Part shown: positions 26,454-36,563 of the stretch, piece after piece | Position numbering within the stretch: the first letter of the stretch is position 1 | How the letters are laid out: each line of letters starts with the position of its first letter | From: Phyllobacterium zundukense | GTDB lineage: Bacteria > Pseudomonadota > Alphaproteobacteria > Rhizobiales > Rhizobiaceae | Assembly (NCBI RefSeq): GCF_002764115.1 | Contig: NZ_CP017942.1 | Coordinates: 381,001-445,000, forward strand | DNA length: 64,000 nucleotides | Direction: 5' to 3' | The notes under the pieces: generated by a model | What the model saw: only the letters and a program-made list of their open reading frames with translations | What the model was told of the DNA's origin: nothing | The model's database searches: none | Translations under genes and position numbers: made by a program

Positions 26454-29033
26454 TCAGCTCAGATTCTCAGGCCCCGCCCCTACTGCGGCGACAGTGGCGA
26501 TCTCGAAGGCCGCGTGCGCCTTTTGAACGTCCACCGGACATGGGTATTGGCCCCGCCGCATCAGTCCGTTGAGACGCAGGGCTCTGTAGTTTTCGGGAAC
26601 GAACACGAGGCCCCTGGGAAACCGCTTGTTGACCTTGAGCTGTGCTGTGAGTTCGCTTTGGGCCGACCGCACGACCACCTGATCGCCATCCGAAAGCCCT
26701 AGCTGCACGGCATCCCGCGCGCCCATCTCGACATAGGGGTCATCGGCGACCGTATTCAGGATTTCCGAGTGCTCGGAAAGATATCCGTTGTGGAACAGGC
26801 AGTTGCCGGTGATCAGCATGAGCCGGTCGGTTGCGATGGGGGCAGGCGGGGGGGCGAAGAACTCGCGAACTGGCGGCACAAGGGCCGCCTTGGTGAATGC
26901 TCCATCGGCGCCAAGCCCGTCCTGCGTTAGCCCCTCGTAGGCCGGAACCAGCCGGGCAATCTCGTCGAAAATCTCGCGTTGAACCGATGTGCGCAATGCT
27001 GGATTGCGACGCGACGCGACGAAGTCGAAGACTGCCAGATTGCTCCGCACATCGAGGGCGGGTTCGCGGAACTTGCAGACCTTCTGGATCCGGCCTTCGT
27101 TGTTGGTGAAAGTGCCGGATTCCTCGCCATAACTCGCAGCGGGTAGCACCACATCGGCCAGGCCCGCAGTATCGGTGAGGAAGGCGTCCTGCACGATCAG
27201 GAGATCGGCGGCACGAAGCGCCTGCTGCACGAATCCTCGGTCGGGATAGGACATCAGGGGGTCACTTCCGGCGATATAGAGCGCGCCCATTCGCCCCGTG
27301 TCACAAAGGTCCAGCATGGCGTCGAAATCCGCGCCCGGTTCAGACGGGATCTCGGCGCCCCAGGCCCGTTCGAGAGTTGCGCGCGCCGTATCATCGGCGA
27401 CCGCGCGTAGCCCCGGCAGCGCCGTCGGCAGGACCCCCATATCCCAGGCGCCCAGCTGGTTGGCACGGTCGAAGAGGAACTGCATCGCAAGTACCTTGCC
27501 GAGTACGCGCAGAACCTGCAAAAGGTTGTTGAGCTGTTGCAACGTCGCGCGCGCGCGTGGCGACCTCAGGAGATCGGCGCTGACAAGCACGGTGACGCTT
27601 CGGCCTTCCAGCAGCGCTGTGGCCAGACGGTCCGGTTCGTCACTATCGGTGACCGCCGCTGGCCCGCCGATGTCCGCAAGCACGTCCCCCGGTAGGGCCT
27701 GAGCAGCCGCGGCCACAAGACCGGCCACCACCGCAGCAATGCTCGCAGCCTCACCGCCTGGCGGAACGCGAACGACCACGTGCGCATCGGCGTCCAGACG
27801 CGATGGCTGCGCCGAGAGCATGAGCAACACGGTCTGCCGCCGCCGCGCGCCGTCCCGAAGCAGGTATTCGGTGACCGGGTTTTCGTCGGTCACGTTGCCA
27901 CCAACGACAAGCACGCAGTCGTTTCCGATCACTTCCTCCAGCGGTGCGCGGGTGTAGAAGGCCGCCACCAACGGGCCGAGCGTATCGAAAGGCGTTGACC
28001 AGCGCGACGCGCAGTCTATGTTGTTGGTCCGGAATACCGTCCGCATCACTTTCTGGAATTGATAAAGCATCTCGTTGGGAAGGCGCGGCGATGCCAGCCC
28101 GCCCGCAGCTTTTCCCTCGGCGGCCGACAGGCGCTGTCGCAGGTAGTCCCCCGCCTCTTCCCAGGAAACCGAAACGAGGGCGCCATCACGACGGACCATC
28201 GGCCTCTTGATCCGGTCCTGGCTCATGACGAAATCGAGGCCGAAGCGCCCCCGCACGCAGAGCGTTTCGCGATTAACCCCGTGCTCCGCTTTCGAGCGGA
28301 CCCGCATGAACTCGCCCTTGCGCGTGCCGACTGTCAACTGGCAGCCGGTGCCGCAATGCGGGCAGACCGTGTCGGTCTCGGCCAGATCCCAGGGCCGCGC
28401 TTTGTAGCGGTAAGGAAAGCTCATCAGCGCGCCAACCGGACAGACCTCGACGCAATTGCCGCATTGGTCGCAACTCGCGAGACTGCCCTCGAAGCCGGTC
28501 ACGGCGGTATCCATGCCTTTTTCAACCGTACCCAAGGCGACCGCGCCGACCACCTCCTCGCACATCCGGACGCAGCGCTGGCACTGGATGCAGCGGTTAA
28601 CATTCATGATGATGACCGGGCTGAGGCGAATGTCCTCAGAGTGGAACACACGTTTGGCATCGCGGAACCGGCTTTCCCGGGGCCCGTATGCCATTACCAG
28701 GTCCTGAAGCTCGCATTCGCCGCCCTTGTCGCAGATGGGGCAGTCGAGGGGATGGTTGGCGAGAAGCATGTCAAGCATGGAAGAGCGTGTTTCGTCGATC
28801 AGCGGCGTATTCGTCCGCACGACCATGCCGTCGGTGACCGCGGTGGCGCAGGAAGGCTGCAGCCGCCGCTGCCCCTCGACCTCCACCAGGCACATGCGGC
28901 ATGAGGCCAACGCCGGCAGCCGCTTCAGATAGCAGAAGGTCGGGATGTCGATGCCCAAGCGCTCGGCAGCCTGCAGCACCGTAGAGCCGGCCTCCACTTC
29001 CAGCGTTTGTTCATTTATCGTGATGCTAACCAT
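26454..29033 (-). CDS. nuoG: NADH-quinone oxidoreductase subunit G
   Basis: The 859-residue subunit begins with a 2Fe-2S ferredoxin domain (CYLKRLPALASCRMC), then the His-Cys N5 motif (HPLDCPICDKGGECEL), two 4Fe-4S sets (CIQCQRCVRMC, CDQCGNCVEVC) and an additional CPHCGTGC...LCVRG set, the N7 cluster, before a molybdopterin-oxidoreductase-like domain (about 225-740) and a C-terminal Mo-dinucleotide-like domain. N7 occurs in E. coli and Thermus types but is absent from the alphaproteobacterial/mitochondrial type, and this protein is longer than the latter (about 690). It ends the minus-strand operon. Confidence 0.95.
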   Translation of the reverse strand: MVSITINEQTLEVEAGSTVLQAAERLGIDIPTFCYLKRLPALASCRMCLVEVEGQRRLQPSCATAVTDGMVVRTNTPLIDETRSSMLDMLLANHPLDCPICDKGGECELQDLVMAYGPRESRFRDAKRVFHSEDIRLSPVIIMNVNRCIQCQRCVRMCEEVVGAVALGTVEKGMDTAVTGFEGSLASCDQCGNCVEVCPVGALMSFPYRYKARPWDLAETDTVCPHCGTGCQLTVGTRKGEFMRVRSKAEHGVNRETLCVRGRFGLDFVMSQDRIKRPMVRRDGALVSVSWEEAGDYLRQRLSAAEGKAAGGLASPRLPNEMLYQFQKVMRTVFRTNNIDCASRWSTPFDTLGPLVAAFYTRAPLEEVIGNDCVLVVGGNVTDENPVTEYLLRDGARRRQTVLLMLSAQPSRLDADAHVVVRVPPGGEAASIAAVVAGLVAAAAQALPGDVLADIGGPAAVTDSDEPDRLATALLEGRSVTVLVSADLLRSPRARATLQQLNNLLQVLRVLGKVLAMQFLFDRANQLGAWDMGVLPTALPGLRAVADDTARATLERAWGAEIPSEPGADFDAMLDLCDTGRMGALYIAGSDPLMSYPDRGFVQQALRAADLLIVQDAFLTDTAGLADVVLPAASYGEESGTFTNNEGRIQKVCKFREPALDVRSNLAVFDFVASRRNPALRTSVQREIFDEIARLVPAYEGLTQDGLGADGAFTKAALVPPVREFFAPPPAPIATDRLMLITGNCLFHNGYLSEHSEILNTVADDPYVEMGARDAVQLGLSDGDQVVVRSAQSELTAQLKVNKRFPRGLVFVPENYRALRLNGLMRRGQYPCPVDVQKAHAAFEIATVAAVGAGPENLS

Positions 29034-29063
29034 GACTTTCTTGCGGCCTTCTTTCCATGCTCC

Positions 29064-30329
29064 TCAGTGAAACGGGCACCTGCGCTCCTCGATATGGGCG
29101 ACGAATTCATGTTCGAAATGCGTCAGTGCCGCCCGCAGCCCCATAGCCGCGCCGTCGCCCAAAGCGCAGAACGTGTTGCCGAAAATGCCCTTGCAGAGTG
29201 CTTCCAGCTGTTCCAGATCGCCCGGCGCCCCCTGCCCCGCCTCGACCCGGCGCAGCACTTTTACAACCCAATTTAGTCCTTCGCGGCACGGGGTGCACTT
29301 GCCACAGGACTCATGGTGAAAGAACTCGATGATCCGGGTGGCAACCTTGACCATGCAGGTCGAGTCGTCGATCACGATTACCCCGGCCGAACCGAGCATC
29401 GAACCAGCAGCGGCCAGCGAGTCGAAATCCATCCCAACGTCCAGCTCGCACGCCGGGAGGAGCGGCGCCGAGACCCCGCCGGGGATCACTGCCTTGATCT
29501 TGCGTCCCCGCAGCGGCCCGCCGGCACGGTCTTCGACCAGTTCGCGCAGCGGAATCCCCATCGGCAGCTCGTAAAGGCCCGGTTTCCGCACCTGCCCGCT
29601 AAGGCAATAGAGCTTGGGGCCAGGGCTTTTGTCCGGGCCGATGCCACGGAACCAGTCTGGCCCCCGCGCTATGATATGCGGAACGCAGGCCAACGTCTCG
29701 ACGTTGTTGATCACGGTCGGGCTTGCGTAGAGCCCTTCGACCGCCGGAAACGGTGGTTTCAGGCGCGGCTGCGCTCGCTTGCCTTCGAGCGAGTCGAGCA
29801 TTGCGGTCTCCTCGCCGCAGATATAGGCGCCGGCGCCGCAATGGATGTGAACGACGAAATTGAAATCCGAGCCCAGAATCCGTGTTCCCAGGTAACTTTT
29901 CGCATGGGCCTCAGCGATCGCCTGCTCCAGCCGCCGGATCGCCAACGCGTATTCCCCGCGGATGTAGACATAGGCGGTTTCAGCCCCGATCGCGTAGCCG
30001 CTGATCGCCAGACCCTCGATTAGCTGGTGCGGGTCACGTTCCATGATGATCCGGTCCTTAAAAGTGCCCGGCTCGCCCTCATCGGCGTTGCAGCACAAGT
30101 ATTTCGGCTTGTCGGCGCGCTTTGGCACGAAGCTCCATTTCATCCCGGTCGGGAATCCGGCCCCGCCGCGACCGCGAAGGTTGGATTTCTTGACAAGGTC
30201 GATGATCTCGTCGGGCGTGTGCTCGTGAAGCGCCTTCGCCAGTGCCTGGTAGCCTCCGCCGGCCACGTAGGTCGCGAGCAGATGGCCGTCCGGCACGTCC
30301 ACGTTCCTGAGAAGGACCGGTTCGAACAT
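29064..30329 (-). CDS. nuoF: NADH-quinone oxidoreductase subunit F
   Basis: NuoF binds NADH and FMN and holds cluster N3. The 421-residue product contains GRGGAGFPTGMKW (nucleotide loop), NADEGEPGTFKDR, GAGAYICGEETAM and the 4Fe-4S motif ESCGKCTPCREG. ATG 30329 was chosen because homologues begin near MFEPVLLRNVD; the frame's 43-codon extension overlaps nuoE. It starts four bases after the nuoE stop, typical of a coupled pair. Confidence 0.95.
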   Translation of the reverse strand: MFEPVLLRNVDVPDGHLLATYVAGGGYQALAKALHEHTPDEIIDLVKKSNLRGRGGAGFPTGMKWSFVPKRADKPKYLCCNADEGEPGTFKDRIIMERDPHQLIEGLAISGYAIGAETAYVYIRGEYALAIRRLEQAIAEAHAKSYLGTRILGSDFNFVVHIHCGAGAYICGEETAMLDSLEGKRAQPRLKPPFPAVEGLYASPTVINNVETLACVPHIIARGPDWFRGIGPDKSPGPKLYCLSGQVRKPGLYELPMGIPLRELVEDRAGGPLRGRKIKAVIPGGVSAPLLPACELDVGMDFDSLAAAGSMLGSAGVIVIDDSTCMVKVATRIIEFFHHESCGKCTPCREGLNWVVKVLRRVEAGQGAPGDLEQLEALCKGIFGNTFCALGDGAAMGLRAALTHFEHEFVAHIEERRCPFH

Positions 30330-30333
30330 GGGG

Positions 30334-30846
30334 CTAGGCTCCCGGCAGTGCTGCGGCGGCGAGATCGGCGCCAGTCGTTTGCCCCGCCACCGCGCGCAGC
30401 CTGTCCAACAGCGCGTCGATCCGTGCGATGTCGAGGTCACCGAGATAATCGTCGCCAAGCTGCATCACCGGGGCCATCTCGCAAGCGCCGAGGCACTCAA
30501 CGGTCGAGAGTGTAAAGAGCCCGTCCGGGGTCGTGCCGCCCTTCTTGATCCCCAGTACCGTCTCTAGGTGCCCCAGCAAGTCCTCGGATCCACGCAGCAT
30601 GCAAGATACATTGTCGCAGAGTTGCAGGTGGAACATCCCCACCGGCTCAGTATGGAAGAGGGTGTAGAAAGTCGCCAGCTCGTAAACCCAGATCCGCTCG
30701 ACATTGAGGATGTCAGCGACCTCTTCCAACACCGGGCCGGGCAGATGGCCATGTTCCTTCTGCGCGATCAGAAGCGCGGGCATGATCGCCGAGCGTTGGT
30801 CCGGATACCGCGCCGCCGCCGCTTCGATCTTTTCGCGCATGTTCAT
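30334..30846 (-). CDS. nuoE: NADH-quinone oxidoreductase subunit E
   Basis: The thioredoxin-like 2Fe-2S (N1a) subunit has LCDNVSCML and VECLGACEMAP, giving the four cysteine ligands in the usual C-x4-C and C-x3-C arrangement. The N-terminal helical domain (IEAAAARYPDQRSAIMPALL) is normal. Length 170 is typical. AGGAG is followed by ATG 30846; a TTG at 30855 lies too close to it. NuoE and NuoF form the NADH-input module. Confidence 0.93.
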   Translation of the reverse strand: MNMREKIEAAAARYPDQRSAIMPALLIAQKEHGHLPGPVLEEVADILNVERIWVYELATFYTLFHTEPVGMFHLQLCDNVSCMLRGSEDLLGHLETVLGIKKGGTTPDGLFTLSTVECLGACEMAPVMQLGDDYLGDLDIARIDALLDRLRAVAGQTTGADLAAAALPGA

Positions 30847-30863
30847 CGCGTCCAAATCTCCTG

Positions 30864-32081
30864 TTACTTGTCCACCTCAGCCATCACCGGGTCGAGGCTG
30901 CCCAACACGGCGATCATGTCCGCCAGGTAGCGCGCATTGCTTGTCCCGAACAGTCCCTGAAGATTGACGAACGACGGTGCCCGCACCTTCATACGGAACG
31001 GTTTTTCCGACCCGTCGCTGATGATGTAAAACCCGAGTTCGCCCTTTGGCGCCTCAATCGCCGAATAGACCTCGCCCTTCGGCACCTTGAAGCCATACGC
31101 CGACAGGTCGAAGTGCTGGATCAGCGCCTCCATCGAGCAATGCACCTTGTCCTTGTCCACGGGGAAAGCGATCGTCGGCATGTCGATCTGGAACGGCCCC
31201 TCCGGCATCTGGTCGAGGCATTGTTCGATGATCCGGACGCTCTCGCGCATCTCCTCAACCCGGCATCGCCAGCGCGCGTAGCAATCGCCGTCGTCGCGGG
31301 TGATGACGTTGAAGTCGAGCCGGTCGTAGATCTCATAGGGCTCGTCGCGCCGGATGTCCCAGTCGACGCCCGAGGCCCGCAGGTTCGGGCCGCTCAGGCC
31401 GAGATCGATACCGTCCTCGGCGGAGATCACCCCGATCCCCTGCGTGCGCTTCAGAAACACTCGGTTGTTGTCAACCAGCCGTTCATAGTCGCGTATCCGG
31501 TTCGGGAAGATGTCGCAGAACTCCCTGATCTTTGGGAAAAACCCGTCGGGCAGGTCCTCGCGCACACCACCGACCCGGCAGAAAGAGGTGTGCATTCGCG
31601 CACCGCTGATCATCTCAAACAGGTCCATGATCATTTCGCGCTCGCGCATGGCATAAAGCAGCGCGGTCATTGCGCCTAGGTCCAGCGGCAGTGCGCCAGT
31701 GATCAGGAGATGACCGGAGATCCGCGCCAGTTCGGCCATCAGCACGCGGATATATTGCGCGCGGATCGGCGCTTCGATGCCAAGGAGCTTCTCCACCGCC
31801 AGCGCGAAGGCCAGGTTGTTTGACGGCGGGCAGAGGTAGTCGAGTCGATCGGTCAGTGGAAAAATCTGGGTGTAGGTGAAGCTCTCGGCCAGTTTTTCTG
31901 TACCGCGGTGGAGGTAGCCGATGTGCGGGTCCACGCGCGCGACATATTCGCCCTCCAGTTCAAGGACGAGCCGCAGTACTCCATGCGTGCTAGGATGCTG
32001 CGGGCCTAGATTGAGAAGCACCTCCTTGGTGTCGGGCGCTTCGCCTTCCGGCCTGCTCAGTTCTGTGACTTCGGTCATCAT
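30864..32081 (-). CDS. nuoD: NADH-quinone oxidoreductase subunit D
   Basis: The 405-residue 49-kDa-type subunit lines the quinone pocket. Diagnostic stretches are NLGPQHPSTHGVLRLVLELEGE, the DPHIGYLHRGTEKLAES loop, DRLDYLCPPSNNLAFALAVE, and the C-terminal ...PRYLADMIAVLGSLDPVMAEVDK-like end. It is a separate gene from nuoC, unlike the E. coli fusion. The start MMTEVTELSRPEGEAPD gives an N-terminal extension of about 18 residues. It lies 24 bases after nuoC. Confidence 0.95.
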   Translation of the reverse strand: MMTEVTELSRPEGEAPDTKEVLLNLGPQHPSTHGVLRLVLELEGEYVARVDPHIGYLHRGTEKLAESFTYTQIFPLTDRLDYLCPPSNNLAFALAVEKLLGIEAPIRAQYIRVLMAELARISGHLLITGALPLDLGAMTALLYAMREREMIMDLFEMISGARMHTSFCRVGGVREDLPDGFFPKIREFCDIFPNRIRDYERLVDNNRVFLKRTQGIGVISAEDGIDLGLSGPNLRASGVDWDIRRDEPYEIYDRLDFNVITRDDGDCYARWRCRVEEMRESVRIIEQCLDQMPEGPFQIDMPTIAFPVDKDKVHCSMEALIQHFDLSAYGFKVPKGEVYSAIEAPKGELGFYIISDGSEKPFRMKVRAPSFVNLQGLFGTSNARYLADMIAVLGSLDPVMAEVDK

Positions 32082-32105
32082 AGGTTCCCGGTGGAGCGGT
32101 CTCCT

Positions 32106-32642
32106 TCATGGAATGTTCTTGGTGGCGAGGTCGGGCTGCGACGGCGGCGGGCCTTCGACACCAAACGGGTTCAGCTTGTCCTTGTAGCCGCGGAGTGGAA
32201 AGTCCTTACGCTGCGGGAAGCCCTCGAACCCTTCCCACATGTAGATCCGGCGCAAGTCGGGGTGGCCCTCGAACCTTATCCCGTACATGTCCCAGGCTTC
32301 GCGCTCATGCCAGTTGGCGGTCCGCCACACCCCAATCACCGACGGGACCCGCGGCGGATCACCCAGACGGCACTTGATGCGAACGCGCCATTTATTCGGC
32401 AGCGAATAGAGGTGGTATACTGCCTCGAAGCGCGGCACTTCAGGGTAATGATCCACCCCGCAGATGTCTGACAGAAAATTGAACCGGAGCGCCGGGTGTT
32501 CCTTCAGAAATCGGCAAAGCTCGACGATCAACTCAGGCGGAGCGGCGAAGGCATGAACACCATGCGCGAATCCTAGATCGTCGATTGCCTCGCCGAAACG
32601 CTCCGTGATCGGGGCGCGGTTGAGGAGCGTCTGCAAGCTCAT
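32106..32642 (-). CDS. nuoC: NADH-quinone oxidoreductase subunit C
   Basis: The 30-kDa-type subunit (178 residues) shows the family motif [20 protein letters not shown] followed by [24 protein letters not shown]. It sits in the hydrophilic arm next to NuoD. Its start overlaps the nuoB stop by four bases (ATGA), so the two are translationally coupled. Confidence 0.95.
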   Translation of the reverse strand: MSLQTLLNRAPITERFGEAIDDLGFAHGVHAFAAPPELIVELCRFLKEHPALRFNFLSDICGVDHYPEVPRFEAVYHLYSLPNKWRVRIKCRLGDPPRVPSVIGVWRTANWHEREAWDMYGIRFEGHPDLRRIYMWEGFEGFPQRKDFPLRGYKDKLNPFGVEGPPPSQPDLATKNIP

Positions 32643-33142
32643 GGCACCGCGATCCGGTCCAGAGGAGTCCCGGCTAGCGCTCTGGATTTTTTGATCTTCT
32701 CCTGAAGCAGAAGGAAGCCATGCATCAGCGCCTCGGGCCGTGGCGGGCAGCCGGGGACATGCACATCGACCGGCACGAAGGTCTCCGCCCCCTGCACTAC
32801 AGCGTAGGTGTTGTAGACCCCGCCCGAGATAGCGCAGGTGCCCATCGCGATAACCCAGCGCGGCTCTGGCATCTGATCATAGAGCCGGCGCACGACGGGG
32901 GCGAATTTCCGCGTCACGGTGCCGGCAATAATCATCACGTCGGATTGGCGCGGTGAAGGCCGGAAGACCACGCCGAACCGGTCGAGATCGTACCGTGCAC
33001 AACCCGCCGCGATCATCTCGATGGCGCAGCAGGCAATGCCGAAGGTCTCAGGCCAAAGCGCCGACCTGCGGCTCCAGTTGATAACGCTGTCGGCCGTGGT
33101 GAACAGCACGCTGTCGCGGATCGCATTGTTTACGCCTCCCAT
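32639..33142 (-). CDS. nuoB: NADH-quinone oxidoreductase subunit B
   Basis: NuoB carries the terminal cluster N2. The adjacent cysteines GIACCAIEM, then GTCAISGG and VPGCPPRPE supply the four ligands. At 167 residues it is a standard length. The start ATG 33142 ([10 protein letters not shown]) overlaps the 3' end of nuoA by 13 bases; a longer frame upstream is only a shadow of nuoA. Confidence 0.95.
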   Translation of the reverse strand: MGGVNNAIRDSVLFTTADSVINWSRRSALWPETFGIACCAIEMIAAGCARYDLDRFGVVFRPSPRQSDVMIIAGTVTRKFAPVVRRLYDQMPEPRWVIAMGTCAISGGVYNTYAVVQGAETFVPVDVHVPGCPPRPEALMHGFLLLQEKIKKSRALAGTPLDRIAVP

Positions 33143-33495
33143 TCCAGCGCTCCCTTCAGCCAAGCGTAGGCGAAACCCACGATAAGCAGCAACATGAAGA
33201 CGAACATCTCCACATAACCGACCAGCCCGATGTCTTTCAGGACGACGGCCCAGGGAAAGAGGAACATCGTCTCGACTTCGAAGACCACCAACAGGATCGC
33301 GAGTATAAAGAACTGCACCCTGAAGCGGCCCCCGGCGGCCTCGCCGGCCGGGTCCATGCCGCATTCATAGGGCATGTTCTTTTCGGGATATGGATTGGAC
33401 GGGCGCAGGAGCGAGGAGACAAAAAGCGTCGCACCCGCCACCAGAACAATTCCAGCGACCATGAAAAGAACCGGCAGGAATTCCATTGCAGTCAT
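33130..33495 (-). CDS. nuoA: NADH-quinone oxidoreductase subunit A
   Basis: The 121-residue protein has three membrane helices and the loop motif [24 protein letters not shown], with a Cys-containing loop (YECG) that lies by the quinone site, then [14 protein letters not shown] 148-base gap separates it from nuoN upstream, the only sizeable gap in the minus-strand run, so an internal promoter is possible there. Confidence 0.95.
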   Translation of the reverse strand: MTAMEFLPVLFMVAGIVLVAGATLFVSSLLRPSNPYPEKNMPYECGMDPAGEAAGGRFRVQFFILAILLVVFEVETMFLFPWAVVLKDIGLVGYVEMFVFMLLLIVGFAYAWLKGALEWEA

Positions 33496-33643
33496 ATCAC
33501 ATGGCCTCGGTCACTCCGAGGCTTTCCTCAGGCCGCAACCGACCCAATTTGGACCGGTAATGCGATCGCCCGGGAAGCAACTTGGGCAACCTTTCTTGAA
33601 CTGCCAGTTTATTCCCCCGGGCGGTTCATTGCAAATCCAATGA

Positions 33644-35083
33644 TCAGCCGCCAAACACCGAATGCTGAGCAAGCCTCAGAAACCACGCCGGAAATAGGCC
33701 GATGCCGATGGTGCCGGCGGCGGTGAAGGCGAGCGTGGCGCGGACAAAGGGCGTCAGCGCCGGGTCGAACGCCCTCACCGGCTCGCGCATGTAGATCACC
33801 ATGACGATGCGGATGTAAAAGTAGGCGGCGACGACGCTCAGCAGCACAGCGATCACCGCCAGCATAACGAAACCTCGCTCGACGAGCGCGACCAGCACGT
33901 AAAACTTGGCGAAGAACCCGGCTGTCGGAGGAATACCGGCCAGCGAGAACAGGTAGAGCAACATCAAAAGCGCTAGGACGGGATGCAACTTCGCGAAACC
34001 CGCGTAGTCTTCGATATCCTCGCCCGAGAAATCGCCGTTCCGCATCATGATGACGGTGGCGAAAATGCCGAGGGTCATGAAAGAGTAGATCAGCAGGTAG
34101 AGCATCACACTGGCGATCCCATTCGCACCGCCGGCCACCACGCCGAACAAGGCGAACCCGGCATGGGCGATGCTGGAGTAAGCCAAGAGACGCTTGAAAT
34201 TGTCCTGCACCAGCGCCACGAAACTGCCAAGCGCCATTGTCACCACCGCGATGACCGCGACGATGATCCAAACGTGCGAGGATGCGATCAGCGGGTTGAG
34301 GAACACTCGCAGGATCACCGCGAACCCCGCCGCTTTGGGGCCCACCGACATGAAGGCGGTGATTGTCGTCGGCGCGCCTTCATAGACGTCCGGCACCCAC
34401 ATATGGAACGGCACCGCGCCGACCTTGAAGACCAGCCCCGCGACGATGAAGACCACCGCCAGCAGCAATCCGGGATCGAGCGGATCGCTGGTCACCGCTG
34501 CAGCGATCGCGTCCAGTTGCGTCGTGCCGGTGAGCCCGTAGATCAGCGAAACGCCGTAAAGGAAAATTCCGGTCGAGACCGCGCCAAGGATCACGTATTT
34601 CAGCGCCGCTTCGTTCGACCGCCGCTGCTGGCGCAGGAAGCCGGTCAGCACATAGGTGCAAAGCACCATCAATTCGAGGCCCACATAAATCGAAAGGAGA
34701 TCAGTCGCCGAGGCCATAATCATCATTCCCGACAGCGCCAAGAGCAGAAGGACGTAGTATTCGCTGCTCTCGATCCCTTCGATATCGGCATATTTTCGCG
34801 AAAGGAGAAACGTAAGAACGGTGGCTAAGTAGAACACGAACTTGAAGAAGGCCGCGAAGCGGTCGGCTATGAACATGCCCGAGTAGGCCGGCCGCACCTC
34901 GCTCGCCAGCATGAGTGTTCCCAAGGCGGCAATCAGCACGATCGCGACAGAAGCATAGACCAAGAAATGTTCCTGCCCCTTTCGCACAAATTGTCCCAGG
35001 ATCAGCAGGATGCAGGCCCCGGTGACCACGACGATCTCCGGCAGGCTCGCTAGGATCGACTCGAAAAGCGCGGCGTCGGTCAT
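33644..35083 (-). CDS. nuoN: NADH-quinone oxidoreductase subunit N
   Basis: The 479-residue antiporter-like subunit has about fourteen helices. Key pieces are LLSIYVGLELMVLCTYVL (Glu of the proton channel), the GAVPFHMWVPDVYEGAP loop typical of NuoN, and QDNFKRLLAYSSIAHAGFALFG with the Lys and His of the discontinuous helices. Its start overlaps the nuoM stop by ATGA. The VPDVYEGAPT motif separates it from NuoL/M paralogues. Confidence 0.95.
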   Translation of the reverse strand: MTDAALFESILASLPEIVVVTGACILLILGQFVRKGQEHFLVYASVAIVLIAALGTLMLASEVRPAYSGMFIADRFAAFFKFVFYLATVLTFLLSRKYADIEGIESSEYYVLLLLALSGMMIMASATDLLSIYVGLELMVLCTYVLTGFLRQQRRSNEAALKYVILGAVSTGIFLYGVSLIYGLTGTTQLDAIAAAVTSDPLDPGLLLAVVFIVAGLVFKVGAVPFHMWVPDVYEGAPTTITAFMSVGPKAAGFAVILRVFLNPLIASSHVWIIVAVIAVVTMALGSFVALVQDNFKRLLAYSSIAHAGFALFGVVAGGANGIASVMLYLLIYSFMTLGIFATVIMMRNGDFSGEDIEDYAGFAKLHPVLALLMLLYLFSLAGIPPTAGFFAKFYVLVALVERGFVMLAVIAVLLSVVAAYFYIRIVMVIYMREPVRAFDPALTPFVRATLAFTAAGTIGIGLFPAWFLRLAQHSVFGG

Positions 35084-36555
35084 TGGCCGCTCCCCTTACC
35101 GTGCACTTGGGCCAGTAAATGCTTCACAGAGGCGTCGATGATGTTGAGAAAGGGTTTCGGATAGAGCCCGACCCAGAGCACGAAGACGGCCAGAGGCAGG
35201 ATCGCAGCCAACTCGCGGGCATTCACGTCGCGCATCTTGAACCGGGCGCGGGCGCTGGCTGGACCAAGCGCGACTTTCCTGTACATGCCAAGCAGATAGG
35301 CCGCGCCCAGCAATGCCCCTAAAACGGCGGCCGCGCCGATGGCCAGGTTGGCCGCAAACCCTCCCGACAGCACCAGCAACTCGCCCACGAATGAATTCGT
35401 TCCCGGCAGCGCCATTGACGACAGGATGAACAGCGCAAGAAACACGGTATAGACCGGCGCCACCTTCATCAACCCGCCATAATCCGCTATGCTGCGAGTG
35501 TGTGTTCGCTCGTAGATCAGACCGACGAATAGGAACAACGCGCCCGTCGTTACGCCATGATTGAACATTTGCAGGATGCCGCCCTCGAGCCCGCGGAAGT
35601 TCAGCGCAAAAATCCCTAGCGTCACGAAGCCCATGTGGCTGATGCTTGAATAGGCAACCAGCTTCTTCAGGTCGTCCTGCGCCAGCGCAAGCAACCCGCC
35701 ATAGATAATCGCAAGCGCCGAAAGCGCCAGCATCAGCGTCGAATAATGCACCGACGCCTCCGGCAGCATCGGCAGCGAGAACCGCAGGAATCCGTAAGCA
35801 CCCATCTTCAGGAGCACTCCGGCAAGGATTATGCTGCCCGCCGTCGGCGCCTGCACATGTGCGTCCGGCAACCAGGTATGGACGGGGACCATTGGCACCT
35901 TGACCGCAAAGGCAACCAGGAATGCGAAAAACAGAAAGGACTGGACGGGGAACGGCAAATCCTGCGCTGTCAGGGCGAGGATGTCGAAGGTCTTGCCGCC
36001 GTGGAAATAGAGCACGATGACACCGATCAGGAACAGGAGACTGCCCGCCAGCGTGTAGAGGAAGAACTTGATCGCCGCATAGACCCGGCCGTCGCCGCCC
36101 CACACGCCGATGATCAGGTACATGGGAATCAGCATCGCCTCCCAGAAGACATAGAATAGGAACAGGTCGAGCGCGCAGAACACTCCCAGCATCAGTGCCT
36201 GCATGACCAGCAGACTGACCATGAACTCCTTCAGCATGCGGTCGATGGCGACCCACGAGGCGAGCACGCAGATCCAGCCCAGGAGGGCGGTCAGAAACAC
36301 GAAGAGCGCGCTGATTCCGTCGATGCCAAGCGCGTAAGTGATCCTGAGCGCTGGCACCCACGGGTGCGTCTCGGTGAACTGCATCGCGTGGGTCGTGGTG
36401 TCAAAGCTGGCCAGCATAGCGATGCAGAGAGCGAGGTCGATGACGGTGACCCCCAGCGCTGTCCACCGCACCGCATCGTCGCCGCGCAGAAACATCAGAA
36501 TAACCGCCCCGGCGGCGGGCGTGAATACGATGAGGCTAAGTAGCGGGAACCCCAT
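35080..36555 (-). CDS. nuoM: NADH-quinone oxidoreductase subunit M
   Basis: The 491-residue subunit has FLFYVFWEAMLIPMYLIIGVWGG (channel Glu), FAVKVPMVPVHTWLPDAHVQAP and QDDLKKLVAYSSISHMGFVTLG, all characteristic of NuoM. About fourteen membrane helices conduct protons in the distal arm. ATG 36555 gives the normal N-terminus MGFPLLSLIVF; upstream codons belong to the preceding gene. It follows the L-like gene by eight bases. Confidence 0.95.
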   Translation of the reverse strand: MGFPLLSLIVFTPAAGAVILMFLRGDDAVRWTALGVTVIDLALCIAMLASFDTTTHAMQFTETHPWVPALRITYALGIDGISALFVFLTALLGWICVLASWVAIDRMLKEFMVSLLVMQALMLGVFCALDLFLFYVFWEAMLIPMYLIIGVWGGDGRVYAAIKFFLYTLAGSLLFLIGVIVLYFHGGKTFDILALTAQDLPFPVQSFLFFAFLVAFAVKVPMVPVHTWLPDAHVQAPTAGSIILAGVLLKMGAYGFLRFSLPMLPEASVHYSTLMLALSALAIIYGGLLALAQDDLKKLVAYSSISHMGFVTLGIFALNFRGLEGGILQMFNHGVTTGALFLFVGLIYERTHTRSIADYGGLMKVAPVYTVFLALFILSSMALPGTNSFVGELLVLSGGFAANLAIGAAAVLGALLGAAYLLGMYRKVALGPASARARFKMRDVNARELAAILPLAVFVLWVGLYPKPFLNIIDASVKHLLAQVHGKGSGQ

Positions 36556-36563
36556 CGCACCCC

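Noticed and set aside
33983..34828. 281-residue plus-strand frame opposite nuoN
   Set aside because: Polar, His/Asp-rich antisense shadow of a conserved membrane subunit.
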